From: Thermus kawarayensis JCM 12314 | GTDB lineage: Bacteria > Deinococcota > Deinococci > Deinococcales > Thermaceae | DNA: 8,825 nt | Direction of reading: 5' to 3' | Assembly (NCBI GenBank): GCA_001311545.1 | Contig: BBBL01000049.1 | Coordinates: 1-8,825 of the forward strand | Shown here: positions 1 to 7,274 of the stretch, piece after piece | How positions within the stretch are numbered: the stretch's first letter is position 1 | Layout: each line of letters starts with the position of its first letter | Notes under the pieces: model-generated | The model's input: only the letters and a program-made list of their open reading frames with translations | Databases searched by the model: none | Told to the model about the DNA's origin: nothing | Made by a program: the position numbers and the translations under genes

Positions 1-281
1 GCTTCCGGCTGGCGGGCCTCGAGGCCCACGCCGCCCGCACCCCGGAAGAGGCCAAGGCCCGCCTGGAGGAGCTGGTGCAAAGGGGCGGGTACGCCTTGGT
101 GGCCGTGGACCAGGGGCTTCTTCCCGAGCCCGAGCGGGCGGTGGAAAGGCTCATGCGGGGGAAGGACCTCCCCGTGCTTCTGCCCGTGGCCGGCCTCAGG
201 GAGGCCTTCCAAAACCCCGACGTGGAAGGCTACATGCGCGAGCTGGTCCGGAGGACCATCGGCTTTGACATCAAGCTGTAG
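1..281 (+). CDS. atpF: V/A-type ATP synthase subunit F, 5' end cut by the window
   Basis: This is the C-terminal 92 or so residues of subunit F, a small Rossmann-like protein that binds subunit D in the central rotor shaft of the V/A-type ATP synthase and is thought to modulate coupling. The reading frame is already open at base 3 (first residues FRLAGLE) and stops with TAG at 279-281. The tail, including DLPVLLPVAGL and the end RRTIGFDIKL, matches the Thermus subunit F I remember, which is about 104 residues long. About 12 N-terminal residues and the start codon therefore lie before the window. The GTG at 75 is internal and is not the start. The frame is intact, unlike the two genes that follow. 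It lies 12 bases upstream of atpA in the same operon. The family assignment is strong; the missing length is inferred from the family. Confidence 0.93.
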   Translation, partial: FRLAGLEAHAARTPEEAKARLEELVQRGGYALVAVDQGLLPEPERAVERLMRGKDLPVLLPVAGLREAFQNPDVEGYMRELVRRTIGFDIKL

Positions 282-284
282 AAT

Positions 285-289
285 GGAGG
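285..289 (+). promoter_or_regulatory. Ribosome binding site of atpA
   Basis: GGAGG sits four bases before the ATG at 294 and only a few bases after the atpF stop. It fixes the atpA start, because the next residues ([18 protein letters not shown]) are the known N-terminus of the family. Confidence 0.75.
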
Positions 290-293
290 GAAG

Positions 294-2026
294 ATGATCC
301 AAGGGGTAATCCAGAAGATCGCGGGCCCGGCGGTGATCGCCAAGGGGATGCTGGGGGCCCGCATGTACGACATCTGCAAGGTGGGCCACGAGGGCCTGGT
401 GGGGGAGATCATCCGCCTGGATGGGGACACCGCCTTCGTCCAGGTCTACGAGGACACCTCGGGCCTCAAGGTGGGGGAGCCCGTGGTCTCCACGGGGCTT
501 CCCTTGGCGGTGGAGCTGGGCCCCGGGATGCTGAACGGCATCTACGACGGCATCCAGCGCCCCCTGGAGCGCATCCAGGAGAAGACCGGGATCTACATCA
601 CCCGGGGGGTGGTGGTGCACGCCCTGGACCGGGAGAAGCGGTGGGCCTGGACCCCCAGGGTGAAGCCCGGGGACGAGGTGCGGGGGGGCATGGTCCTGGG
701 GACGGTGCCCGAGTTCGGCTTCACCCACAAGGTCCTGGTGCCCCCGGACGTGAAGGGCCTTGTCAAGGAGGTGAAGCCCGCCGGGGAGTACACCGTGGAG
801 GAGCCGGTGGTGGTCCTGGAGGACGGCACCGAGCTCAGGATGTACCACACCTGGCCCGTGCGCCGCGCCCGCCCCGTGCAGAGGAAGCTTGACCCCAACA
901 CCCCCTTCCTCACGGGGATGCGCATCCTGGACGTCCTCTTCCCTGTGGCCATGGGGGGGACTGCCGCCATCCCCGGGCCCTTCGGCAGCGGCAAGACCGT
1001 GACCCAGCAGTCCCTGGCTAAGTGTCCAACGCCGATGTGGTGGTCTACGTGGGCTGCGGGGAGCGGGGGAACGAGATGACGGACGTCCTCGTGGAGTTCC
1101 CCGAGCTCACCGACCCCAAGACGGGGGGCCCCTCATGCACCGCACCGTGCTCATCGCCAACACCTCCAACATGCCCGTGGCCGCCCGCGAGGCCAGCATC
1201 TACGTGGGGGTGACCATCGCCGAGTACTTCCGCGACCAGGGCTTCTCCGTGGCCCTCATGGCCGACTCCACCAGCCGCTGGGCGGAGGCGTTGCGCGAGA
1301 TCTCTAGCCGCCTGGAGGAGATGCCCGCCGAGGAGGGCTACCCCCCCTACCTGGCCGCCAGGCTTGCCGCCTTCTACGAGCGCTCGGGCAAGGTCATCAC
1401 CCTGGGGGGCGAGGAGGGGGCGGTGACCATCGTGGGGGCCGTCTCCCCCCCGGGCGGCGACATGTCCGAGCCCGTGACCCAGTCCACCCTTAGGATCGTG
1501 GGGGCCTTCTGGCGGCTTGACGCTCCCTGGCCTTCCGCCGCCACTTCCCCGCCATCAACTGGAACGGCTCCTACAGCCTCTTCACCCCCGCCCTGGACCC
1601 CTGGTACCGGGAGAACGTGGCGGAGGACTACCCCGAGCTCCGCGACACCATCGCCGAGCTCTTGCAGAGGGAGGCGGGCCTCCAGGAGATCGTCCAGCTG
1701 GTGGGGCCGGACGCCCTCCAGGACGCCGAGCGGCTCATCATTGAGGTGGGGCGCATCATCCGAGAGGACTTCCTGCAGCAAAACGCCTACCACGAGGTGG
1801 ACGCCTACTGCTCCATGAGGAAGCCTACGGCATCATGAAGATGATCCTCTCCTTCTACAAGGAGGCGGAGGCGGCCATCAAGCGGGGGGTTTCCATTGAC
1901 GAGATCCTCCAGCTCCCCGTGGTGGAGCGCATCGGCCGGGCCCGCTACGTGAGCGAGGAGGAGTTCCCCCGCTACCTCGAGGAGGCCATGAGGGAGATTG
2001 AGGGGGCCTTCAAGGCCCTGGCCTAG
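294..2026 (+). CDS. atpA: V/A-type ATP synthase catalytic subunit A, with four frameshifts
   Basis: This is the catalytic A subunit. Three copies alternate with B in the V1 head and carry the sites that make or hydrolyse ATP. Residues 1 to about 70 form the beta-barrel, followed by the A-specific bulge (about 110-190). The P-loop GPFGSGKT falls at 228-235 with Lys234, the GERGNEM motif at 256-262 with catalytic Glu257, and then a helical C-terminal domain ending GAFKALA. Four single-base losses break the frame: near 1024 (TGG read as TG), 1129-1132 (one C lost from a C run), 1523 (GCx TCC read as GC TCC) and 1823 (AAGGCC read as AAGCC). Adding four bases to the 1733 present gives 579 codons, that is 578 residues, the size I recall for the Thermus protein. 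The sequence stays conserved on both sides of each break, so I read this as a working gene with sequence errors rather than a decayed one. Confidence 0.95.
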
Positions 2027-2031
2027 GGAGG
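2027..2031 (+). promoter_or_regulatory. Ribosome binding site of atpB
   Basis: GGAGG begins directly after the atpA stop codon and ends five bases before the ATG at 2037. It supports that ATG over the longer in-frame opening at 1998, which lies inside the atpA tail. Confidence 0.75.
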
Positions 2032-2036
2032 GAAGC

Positions 2037-3471
2037 ATGGACCTCTTGAAGAAGGAGTACACCGGCGTCACCTACATCTCGGGGCCCCTGCTCTTCGTGG
2101 AGAACGCCAAGGACCTGGCCTACGGGGCCATCGTGGACATCAAGGACGGCACGGGCCGGGTGCGCGGCGGGCAGGTGATTGAGGTCTCCGAGGAGTACGC
2201 GGTCATCCAGGTCTTTGAGGAGACCACGGGCCTGGACCTGGCCCGGACCAGCGTGAGCCTGGTGGAGGACGTGGCGAGGCTAGGGGTCTCCAAGGAGATG
2301 CTGGGGCGGCGCTTCAACGGCATCGGCAAGCCCATTGACGGCCTGCCCCCCATCACCCCGGAGAAGCGCCTGCCATCGTGGGCCTGCCCCTGAACCCCGT
2401 GGCCCGCAGGAAGCCCGAGGAGTTCATCCAGACGGGCATCTCCACCATTGACGTGATGAACACCCTGGTGAGGGGGCAGAAGCTTCCCATCTTCTCCGGC
2501 TCGGGCCTTCCCGCCAACGAGATCGCCGCCCAGATCGCCCGCCAGGCCACGGTGCGCCCCGACCTCTCCGGGGAAGGAGAAGGAGGAGCCCTTCGCCGTG
2601 GTCTTCGCCGCCATGGGCATCACCCAGCGGGAACTTTCCTACTTCATCCAGGAGTTTGAGCGCACGGGGGCCCTAAGCCGCTCCGTCCTCTTCCTCAACA
2701 AGGCCGACGACCCCACCATTGAGCGCATCCTCACCCCCCGCATGGCCCTCACCGTGGCCGAGTACCTGGCCTTTGAGCACGACTACCACGTGCTGGTCAT
2801 CCTCACGGACATGACCAACTACTGCGAGGCCCTACGGGAGATCGGGGCGAGCCGCGAGGAGATCCCCGGGCGCCGCGGCTACCCTGGGTACATGTACACC
2901 GACCTGGCCACCATCTACGAACGGGCCGGGGTGGTGCAGGGGAAGAAGGGCTCGGTCACCCAGATCCCCATCCTCTCCATGCCCGACGACGACCGCACCC
3001 ACCCCATCCCCGACCTCACGGGCTACATCACCGAGGGGCAGATCCAGCTCTCCCGGGAGCTCCACCGCAAGGGCATCTACCCCCCCCATTGACCCCCTGC
3101 CCTCCCTTTCCCGCCTCATGAACAACGGCGTGGGCAAGGGCAAGACCCGGGAGGACCACAAGCAGGTCTCCGACCAGCTTTACTCCGCCTACGCCAACGG
3201 GGTGGACATAAGGAAGCTCGTGGCCATCATCGGCGAGGACGCGCTCACCGAGAACGACCGCCGCTACCTGCAGTTCGCCGACGCCTTTGAGCGGCACTTC
3301 ATCAACCAGGGTCAGCAGAACCGCTCCATTGAGGAGAGCCTCCAGATCGCCTGGGCCCTCCTCTCCATGCTCCCGCAGGGTGAGCTCAAGCGCATCTCTA
3401 AGGACCATATCGGCAAGTACTACGGCCAGAAGCTGGAGGAGATCTGGGGTACCCCCCAGGCCCTGGACTGA
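2037..3471 (+). CDS. atpB: V/A-type ATP synthase subunit B, with three frameshifts
   Basis: The B subunit is the non-catalytic partner of A in the V1 hexamer. Its arginine finger completes the catalytic site of A. It starts [17 protein letters not shown] and ends GTPQALD. Where A has a P-loop, B has SGSGLPANE (about residues 154-162), as expected for a subunit without catalytic ATP binding. The finger Arg360 is present in SLSRLM. Three indels break the frame: a lost C near 2374 (CTG CCC ATC read as CTG CC ATC), a net loss of two bases near 2573-2579 (expected SGEGEKEEP), and an extra C in the run at 3081-3087, which otherwise creates a stop at 3090-3092. The corrected total is 1437 bases, or 478 residues, the length I recall for Thermus. 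The second break could instead be one extra G, giving SGKEKEEP and 477 residues. It lies 10 bases after atpA. Confidence 0.95.
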
Positions 3472-3472
3472 G

Positions 3473-3479
3473 GGAGGTG
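3473..3479 (+). promoter_or_regulatory. Ribosome binding site of atpD
   Basis: GGAGGTG lies just after the atpB stop and a few bases before the ATG at 3483. It is the longest Shine-Dalgarno match of the three in this operon. Confidence 0.75.
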
Positions 3480-3482
3480 TAG

Positions 3483-4154
3483 ATGAGCCAAGTCAGCCCC
3501 ACCCGCATGAACCTTCTGCAAAGGCGGGGTCAGCTCCGCCTGGCGCAGAAGGGGGTGGACCTCCTGAAGAAGAAGCGGGACGCCCTGGTGGCCGAGTTCT
3601 TCGGCCTGGTGCGGGAGGCCATGGAGGCGAGGAAGGCCTTGAACCAGGCCGCCAAGGAGGCCTACACCGCCCTCCTCCTGGCCCAGGCCTTGGACGGCCC
3701 CGAGAGCGTGGCCGGGGCGGCTTTGGGCGTGCCCCTTCTGGAGGGGGTGGAGGCGGAGGTGGAGAACGTCTGGGGAAGCAAGGTGCCGAGGCTCAAGGCC
3801 ACCTTTCCCGACGGGGCCCTCCTCTCCCCTGTGGGCACCCCGGCCTACACCCTCGAGGCCAGCCGGGCCTTCCGCCGCTACGCCGAGGCCCTGGTCCAGG
3901 TGGCCAACACCGAGACCCGCCTGAAGAAGATCGGCGAGGAGATCAAGAAGACCACCAGGCGGGTGAACGCCCTGGAGCAGGTGGTGATCCCCGGGATCCG
4001 CGGCCAGATCCGCTTCATCCAGCAGGTTCTGGAGCAGCGGGAAAGGGAGGACACCTTCCGCCTGAAGCGCATCAAGGGCAAGATTGAGGCCCGGGAGGCC
4101 GAGGAGGAAGGGGGCCGTCCCAACCCCGCCTTGGAGATGGGGGCAGGCCTCTAG
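3483..4154 (+). CDS. atpD: V/A-type ATP synthase central stalk subunit D
   Basis: Subunit D is the rotor shaft that turns inside the A3B3 head and couples it to the membrane ring, the counterpart of the gamma subunit in F-type enzymes. The frame is intact at 223 residues, the size I recall for the Thermus protein. The N-terminal motif [20 protein letters not shown] is typical of the family. The charged, heptad-like helices at about 1-75 and 125-215 would form the long coiled coil, with a small globular part between them. The C-terminal end is rich in Arg, Glu and Lys ([25 protein letters not shown]). It is 11 bases downstream of atpB. No further plus-strand gene follows and a hairpin begins 8 bases after the stop, so this is probably the last gene of the operon. 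It shows no frameshift. Confidence 0.96.
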   Translation: MSQVSPTRMNLLQRRGQLRLAQKGVDLLKKKRDALVAEFFGLVREAMEARKALNQAAKEAYTALLLAQALDGPESVAGAALGVPLLEGVEAEVENVWGSKVPRLKATFPDGALLSPVGTPAYTLEASRAFRRYAEALVQVANTETRLKKIGEEIKKTTRRVNALEQVVIPGIRGQIRFIQQVLEQREREDTFRLKRIKGKIEAREAEEEGGRPNPALEMGAGL

Positions 4155-4162
4155 GCGCCCCC

Positions 4163-4180
4163 TTGCGGCGCAGGCCGCAA
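4163..4180 (+). terminator. Hairpin just after atpD, possible terminator
   Basis: TTGCGGC and GCCGCAA form a perfect 7-bp stem around the 4-base loop GCAG, eight bases past the atpD stop. No U-run follows on the plus strand. It may act together with the next hairpin or simply protect the mRNA 3' end. Confidence 0.45.
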
Positions 4181-4182
4181 AA

Positions 4183-4203
4183 TCCCCCGGGCGCGCCGGG
4201 GGA
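4183..4203 (-). terminator. Probable intrinsic terminator of acnA, perhaps two-way
   Basis: TCCCCCGG and CCGGGGGA form a perfect 8-bp GC-rich stem with loop GCGCG. Read on the minus strand it starts 13 bases after the acnA stop and is followed at once by TTTT (plus-strand AAAA at 4179-4182), which fits a short intrinsic terminator. On the plus strand the same stem follows atpD but has only a weak T run (CTTT at 4207-4210). Confidence 0.6.
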
Positions 4204-4216
4204 GAGCTTTAGGGGG

Positions 4217-6919
4217 CTACCCGGCCTTGGTCTCCTGGAGGATGTGGAGGAGGACGGTCTGGAGGATGCCCCCGTTCCTGTAGTAGTCCACCTCCACCGG
4301 GGTGTCCAGGCGGGCGAGGGCCTGGAAGCGGACTTCGCTTCCGTCCTCCTTCCTCGCCACCACCTCCACCACCTTCCTGGCTTTAGGTCTTCCAGGCCCA
4401 GGATATCGTAGACCTCGTAGCCCGTGAGGCCCAGGGCCTCCCGGTTTTGCCCTGGGAGGAACTCCAGGGGCAGGACGCCCATCCCCACCAGGTTGGAGCG
4501 GTGGATGCGCTCGTAACTTTCGGCCAGCACGGCCTTGACGCCCAGGAGGTAGGTGCCCTTGGCCGCCCAGTCGCGGCTACTGCCGGTGCCGTACTCCTTG
4601 CCGGCGATGACGAGAAGGGGCGTGCCCTCGGCCTTGTAGCGCATGGCCACGTTGTAGACGAAGTCCACCTCTCCTTCGGGGAGCTTCTTGGCGTAACCCC
4701 CTTCCATGCCCTCCAGCATGAGGTTCTTGATGCGGATGTTGGCGAAGGTGCCCCGCATCATCACCTCGTGGTTGCCGCGCCGGGAGCCGTAGGAGTTGAA
4801 GTCCTCCGGCTTCACCCCCTTGCCCATCAGGTACTGGCCGGCGGGGCTCTTCACGGGGATGGCCCCGGCGGGGGAGATGTGGTCCGTGGTCACCGAGTCG
4901 CCGAGGACGAGGAGAACCCTGGCCCCCCGGATGTCCCCCACCTTCCCCTGGCCCAGGTCCTCAAAGAAGGGGGGGTTCTGGATGTAGGTGCTCTCGGGGT
5001 CCCACCCGTAAAGCTCCCCGGTGGGGGCGGGCAGGGCCCGCCAGCGCTCATCCCCCTCAAAGACCTTGCTGTACTCCTTCTTGAAGAGCTCGGGGTCCAG
5101 GGTTTTCCGGATGGCCTCCTGGATCTCCGCCATGGAGGGCCAGATGTCCTTGAGGTAGACGGGCTTGCCGTTGGGATCGTGGCCCAAGGGCTCGCTGGTG
5201 AAGTCGATGTCCATGCGCCCCGCCAGGGCGTAGGCCACCACCAGCATGGGGCTTGCCAGGTAGTTGGCCTTCACGTGGGGGTTGATGCGGCCCTCAAAGT
5301 TGCGGTTGCCGGAGAGGACGGCGGCCACCACCAGGTCCCCCTCCTCCACCGCCTTGGCGATCTCCTCGGGCAGGGGCCCGGAGTTGCCGATGCAGGTGGT
5401 GCACCCGTAGCCCACCACGTGGAAGCGGAGGGCCTCGAGGAAGGGAGAAGCCCGCTCATCTCCAGGTAGTCCGTCACCACCTTGGAGCCGGGGGCCAGGG
5501 AGCTCTTCACCCAGGGCTTGGTGTCCAGGCCCGCCTCCACCGCCTTTTTGGCCAGAAGCCCCGCCCCCAGCATCACCGAGGGGTTGGAGGTGTTGGTGCA
5601 GCTGGTGATGGCGGCGATGACCACGGAGCCGTGGCCGAGCTCAAACTCCTCCTCCTGCCGCTTCACCAGGACCTTTCGCCCAAGCCGGTCCTCCGAGAGG
5701 CCGAAACCCCGCTCCTTCACCGGCTTGGTGAGGTGGAGGAGGAAGCTCTTCTTCACCTCCTTGAGGGGCACCCGGTCCTGGGGGCGCTTGGGGCCCGCCA
5801 GGGAGGCTCCACCGCAGAGAGGTCCAGCTCCAGGTACTCGGAGTACCGGACCTTCGCCTCGGCCTCGGGAGTGCGGAAGAGGCCCACGGCCTTGGTGTAG
5901 GCCTCCACCAGCTCCACCAGCTCCTCGGGGCGGCCGGTGAGCCGGAGGTAGGCCAGGGTCTCCTCGTCCACGGGGAAGAAGCCCATGGTGGCCCCGTACT
6001 CCGGGGCCATGTTGGCAATGGTGGCCCGGTCGGCCAGGGAGAGCCGGCCCACCCCGGGGCCGTAGAACTCCACGAACTTGCCCACCACCCCGTGCTTGCG
6101 CAGGATCTCGGTGATGGTGAGGACGAGGTCGGTGGCCGTGGCCCCCTCGGGGAGTTCCCCGAAGAGCCGGAAGCCCACCACCTTGGGGGCCAGCATGTAG
6201 TAGGGCTGGCCCAGCATCACCGCCTCGGCCTCAATGCCCCCCACGCCCCAGCCCAGGACGCCGAGGCCGTTCACCATGGTGGTGTGGCTGTCGGTGCCCA
6301 CCAGGCTGTCGGGGAAGGCCAGGGTAAGCCCGTCCCGCCTCTCGGTCATGACCACCTTGGCCAGGTACTCCAGGTTGACCTGGTGGACGATGCCCGTGCC
6401 CGGGGGGACTACCCGGAAGTTCTTTAGGGCCCCCTGGGCCCACTTGAGGAGGAGGTAGCGCTCCCGGTTCCTCTCGTACTCCTTCTCCACGTTGTAGAAG
6501 AAGGCGTAGGCCGTGCCGAAGGCGTCCACCTGCACCGAGTGGTCAATGACCAGGTCGGCGGGCACCACGGGGTTGATGCGCTTGGGGTCCCCGCCCCGCC
6601 TGGCCACGGCGTCCCGCATGGCCGCCAGGTCCACCACCGCCGGCACCCCGGTGAAGTCCTGGAGGATGACCCGGGCGAGCTTCAGGGGCACGTTGATCTC
6701 CCCGGGATCGGGTTGCCAGCGGGCCAGGGCCTCTATGTCCTCCCGGGTCACCTGGTAGCCGTCCTCGTGGCGGAGGAGACTTTCCAGCATCACCCGTATG
6801 GAGAAGGGGAGGCGGCTTACCTCTGCCAGGCCCTTCCTTTCCAGCTCCAGAAGGTCGTGGTAGCCGTAGGTGCCGCTTCGGGTTTCCAGGGTCTTTAGGG
6901 TTTGGAAACTGTCCTTCAT
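4217..6919 (-). CDS. acnA: Aconitate hydratase A (aconitase), with three frameshifts
   Basis: Aconitase interconverts citrate and isocitrate through cis-aconitate in the cytoplasmic TCA cycle, using a 4Fe-4S cluster. The three cluster ligands are visible in the corrected protein: Cys441 in [11 protein letters not shown], then Cys507 and Cys510 in [13 protein letters not shown]. The 66- and 3-residue spacing is that of the AcnA/IRP1 type. The C-terminal swivel domain carries [13 protein letters not shown] at about 778-790. The start is the ATG at 6919, giving [20 protein letters not shown], with AAAGGAGG just upstream; the opening extends further but reads low-complexity leader. One base is missing at each of about 4379 (before [13 protein letters not shown]), 5443-5445 (GLLPFLEAL) and 5805-5806 (VEPSLAGPK). 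With these restored the gene has 902 codons, or 901 residues, normal for the family. It ends with TAG at 4217-4219 after [11 protein letters not shown]. It converges on the ATP synthase operon and appears to be transcribed alone. Confidence 0.95.
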
Positions 6920-6920
6920 G

Positions 6921-6930
6921 CTCCTCCTTT
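6921..6930 (-). promoter_or_regulatory. Ribosome binding site of acnA
   Basis: On the minus strand AAAGGAGGAG ends one base before the ATG at 6919. The match to the 16S tail is very strong but the spacer from GGAGG to the ATG is only three bases, which is tight. It still favours this ATG over upstream in-frame codons. Confidence 0.7.
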
Positions 6931-6954
6931 CCCTTCCCCCTGGGGGCAAAGGGA
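6930..6954 (-). promoter_or_regulatory. Leader stem-loop abutting the acnA ribosome binding site
   Basis: In the acnA mRNA, TCCCTT (6954-6949) can pair with AAGGGA (6935-6930). Inside it CCCC pairs with GGGG across a short loop, with a two-base bulge (TG). This gives about 10 bp in total. The 3' arm ends exactly where AAGGAGG begins, so the fold could affect ribosome access. The pairing is seen in the sequence; the regulatory role is inference. Confidence 0.35.
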
Positions 6955-7017
6955 GGCACGCTCTGGACTTTTTGGGGGAAGCTCCTTCCGAGGGGGGCGC
7001 CCGCCCCGGCGTCTTCC

Positions 7018-7023
7018 ACTATA
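7018..7023 (-). promoter_or_regulatory. Possible -10 element of an acnA promoter
   Basis: TATAGT on the minus strand lies about 100 bases before the acnA start, in the only AT-containing stretch of the upstream gap. No good -35 (TTGACA-like) hexamer lies 16-18 bases upstream, so this is weak. If used, it gives a leader of about 90 bases. Confidence 0.25.
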
Positions 7024-7070
7024 GCACCTGTAGAAGGGATGGGGCGTGGCCCAAGGGGGCCTTGATATCC

Positions 7071-7095
7071 CCTGTCCCGGCGTGGCCGGGATGGG
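7071..7095. repeat. Stem-loop in the acnA upstream gap
   Basis: TCCCGGC (7075-7081) and GCCGGGA (7085-7091) pair perfectly around the loop GTG. The stem extends outward through two wobble and two GC pairs to 7071 and 7095, about 11 bp in all. No U-run follows in either direction, so its role is unknown. Confidence 0.5.
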
Positions 7096-7102
7096 ACTCC
7101 GG

Positions 7103-7126
7103 AAGAACCCTCCCCGAAGGGTTCCT
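7103..7126. repeat. Stem-loop in the acnA upstream gap
   Basis: GAACCCT (7105-7111) and AGGGTTC (7118-7124) form a perfect 7-bp stem with loop CCCCGA. On the minus strand it extends to about 9 bp if a G-U pair is allowed. An A-tract (7128-7132) lies beside it on the plus strand, which is the wrong side for a minus-strand terminator. Confidence 0.45.
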
Positions 7127-7159
7127 GAAAAAGGAAGCCAAGAGCCCCAGGTTCTCCTC

Positions 7160-7267
7160 GGCCAAGTGCCCGCGCCTCGGTTCTGCGACATGCTGAAGGT
7201 TCAGGAAAGCCCTTTTGGGGCCCCCGCTCTGGCTTTGGCCAGAGCGGGGTACTTGGCCTGCGGGCAC
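7160..7267. repeat. Structured intergenic element with crossed inverted repeats, candidate dispersed repeat
   Basis: The element is bounded by GGCCAAGT (7160-7167), which is inverted as ACTTGGCC (7251-7258), and by GTGCCCGC (7166-7173), which is inverted as GCGGGCAC (7260-7267). The two pairings cross, so they would be alternatives or form a pseudoknot. Between them is a perfect 12-bp hairpin at 7222-7249. The interior (about 7181-7216) is less GC-rich than the flanking genes. It resembles a small non-coding mobile or REP-like repeat, or a structured RNA. This is inferred from symmetry only; copy number cannot be seen in one window. Confidence 0.4.
7222..7249 (-). terminator. 12-bp perfect hairpin after the hydrolase gene, probable terminator
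   Basis: CCCCGCTCTGGC and GCCAGAGCGGGG pair perfectly over 12 bases around a 4-base loop. It begins 25 bases after the hydrolase stop codon, where the minus-strand transcript should end. It lacks an adjacent U-run (GGCCCCAAAAGGG follows), so it may be a non-canonical terminator or an mRNA 3' stabiliser. Confidence 0.45.
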
Positions 7268-7274
7268 CCCCTCC

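Larger units (their letters stand above)
6920..7274. other. 355-base gap between acnA and the hydrolase gene, rich in hairpins
   Basis: No convincing gene lies here. The gap holds the acnA leader (6920 to about 7010), a possible -10 box at 7018-7023, two stem-loops at 7071-7095 and 7103-7126, and the structured element at 7160-7267 with its 12-bp perfect hairpin. Several short open frames cross it on both strands, but they overlap these inverted repeats and have no recognisable protein features. Confidence 0.6.

Noticed and set aside
593..994. Minus-strand open frames opposite atpA and atpB
   Set aside because: They are antisense shadows of conserved genes with low-complexity translations.
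294..2026. atpA as a true pseudogene
   Set aside because: All catalytic motifs are intact, the corrected length is exact, and the operon is otherwise complete in this window. Decay would also bring substitutions, which I do not see.
1010..3095. Programmed frameshifting in atpA and atpB
   Set aside because: There are seven breaks in two housekeeping genes, in different sequence contexts, with no shared slippery motif or downstream structure. The same kind of break occurs in acnA, the hydrolase and the transporter.
4447..5469. Long plus-strand open frame (340 codons) opposite acnA
   Set aside because: It is a shadow of the aconitase gene. High GC in third positions removes stops from the antisense frame, the composition is Gly/Val/His-rich with no domain, and it reads through the acnA indel site near 5444.
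7019..7267. Minus-strand 82-codon open frame starting GTG right after the hydrolase stop, with GGAGG just before it
   Set aside because: It lies across the inverted repeats and the two stem-loops, has no recognisable protein features, and runs to the possible acnA -10 box. The GGAGG match is easily due to base composition. A repeat-derived open frame is more likely.
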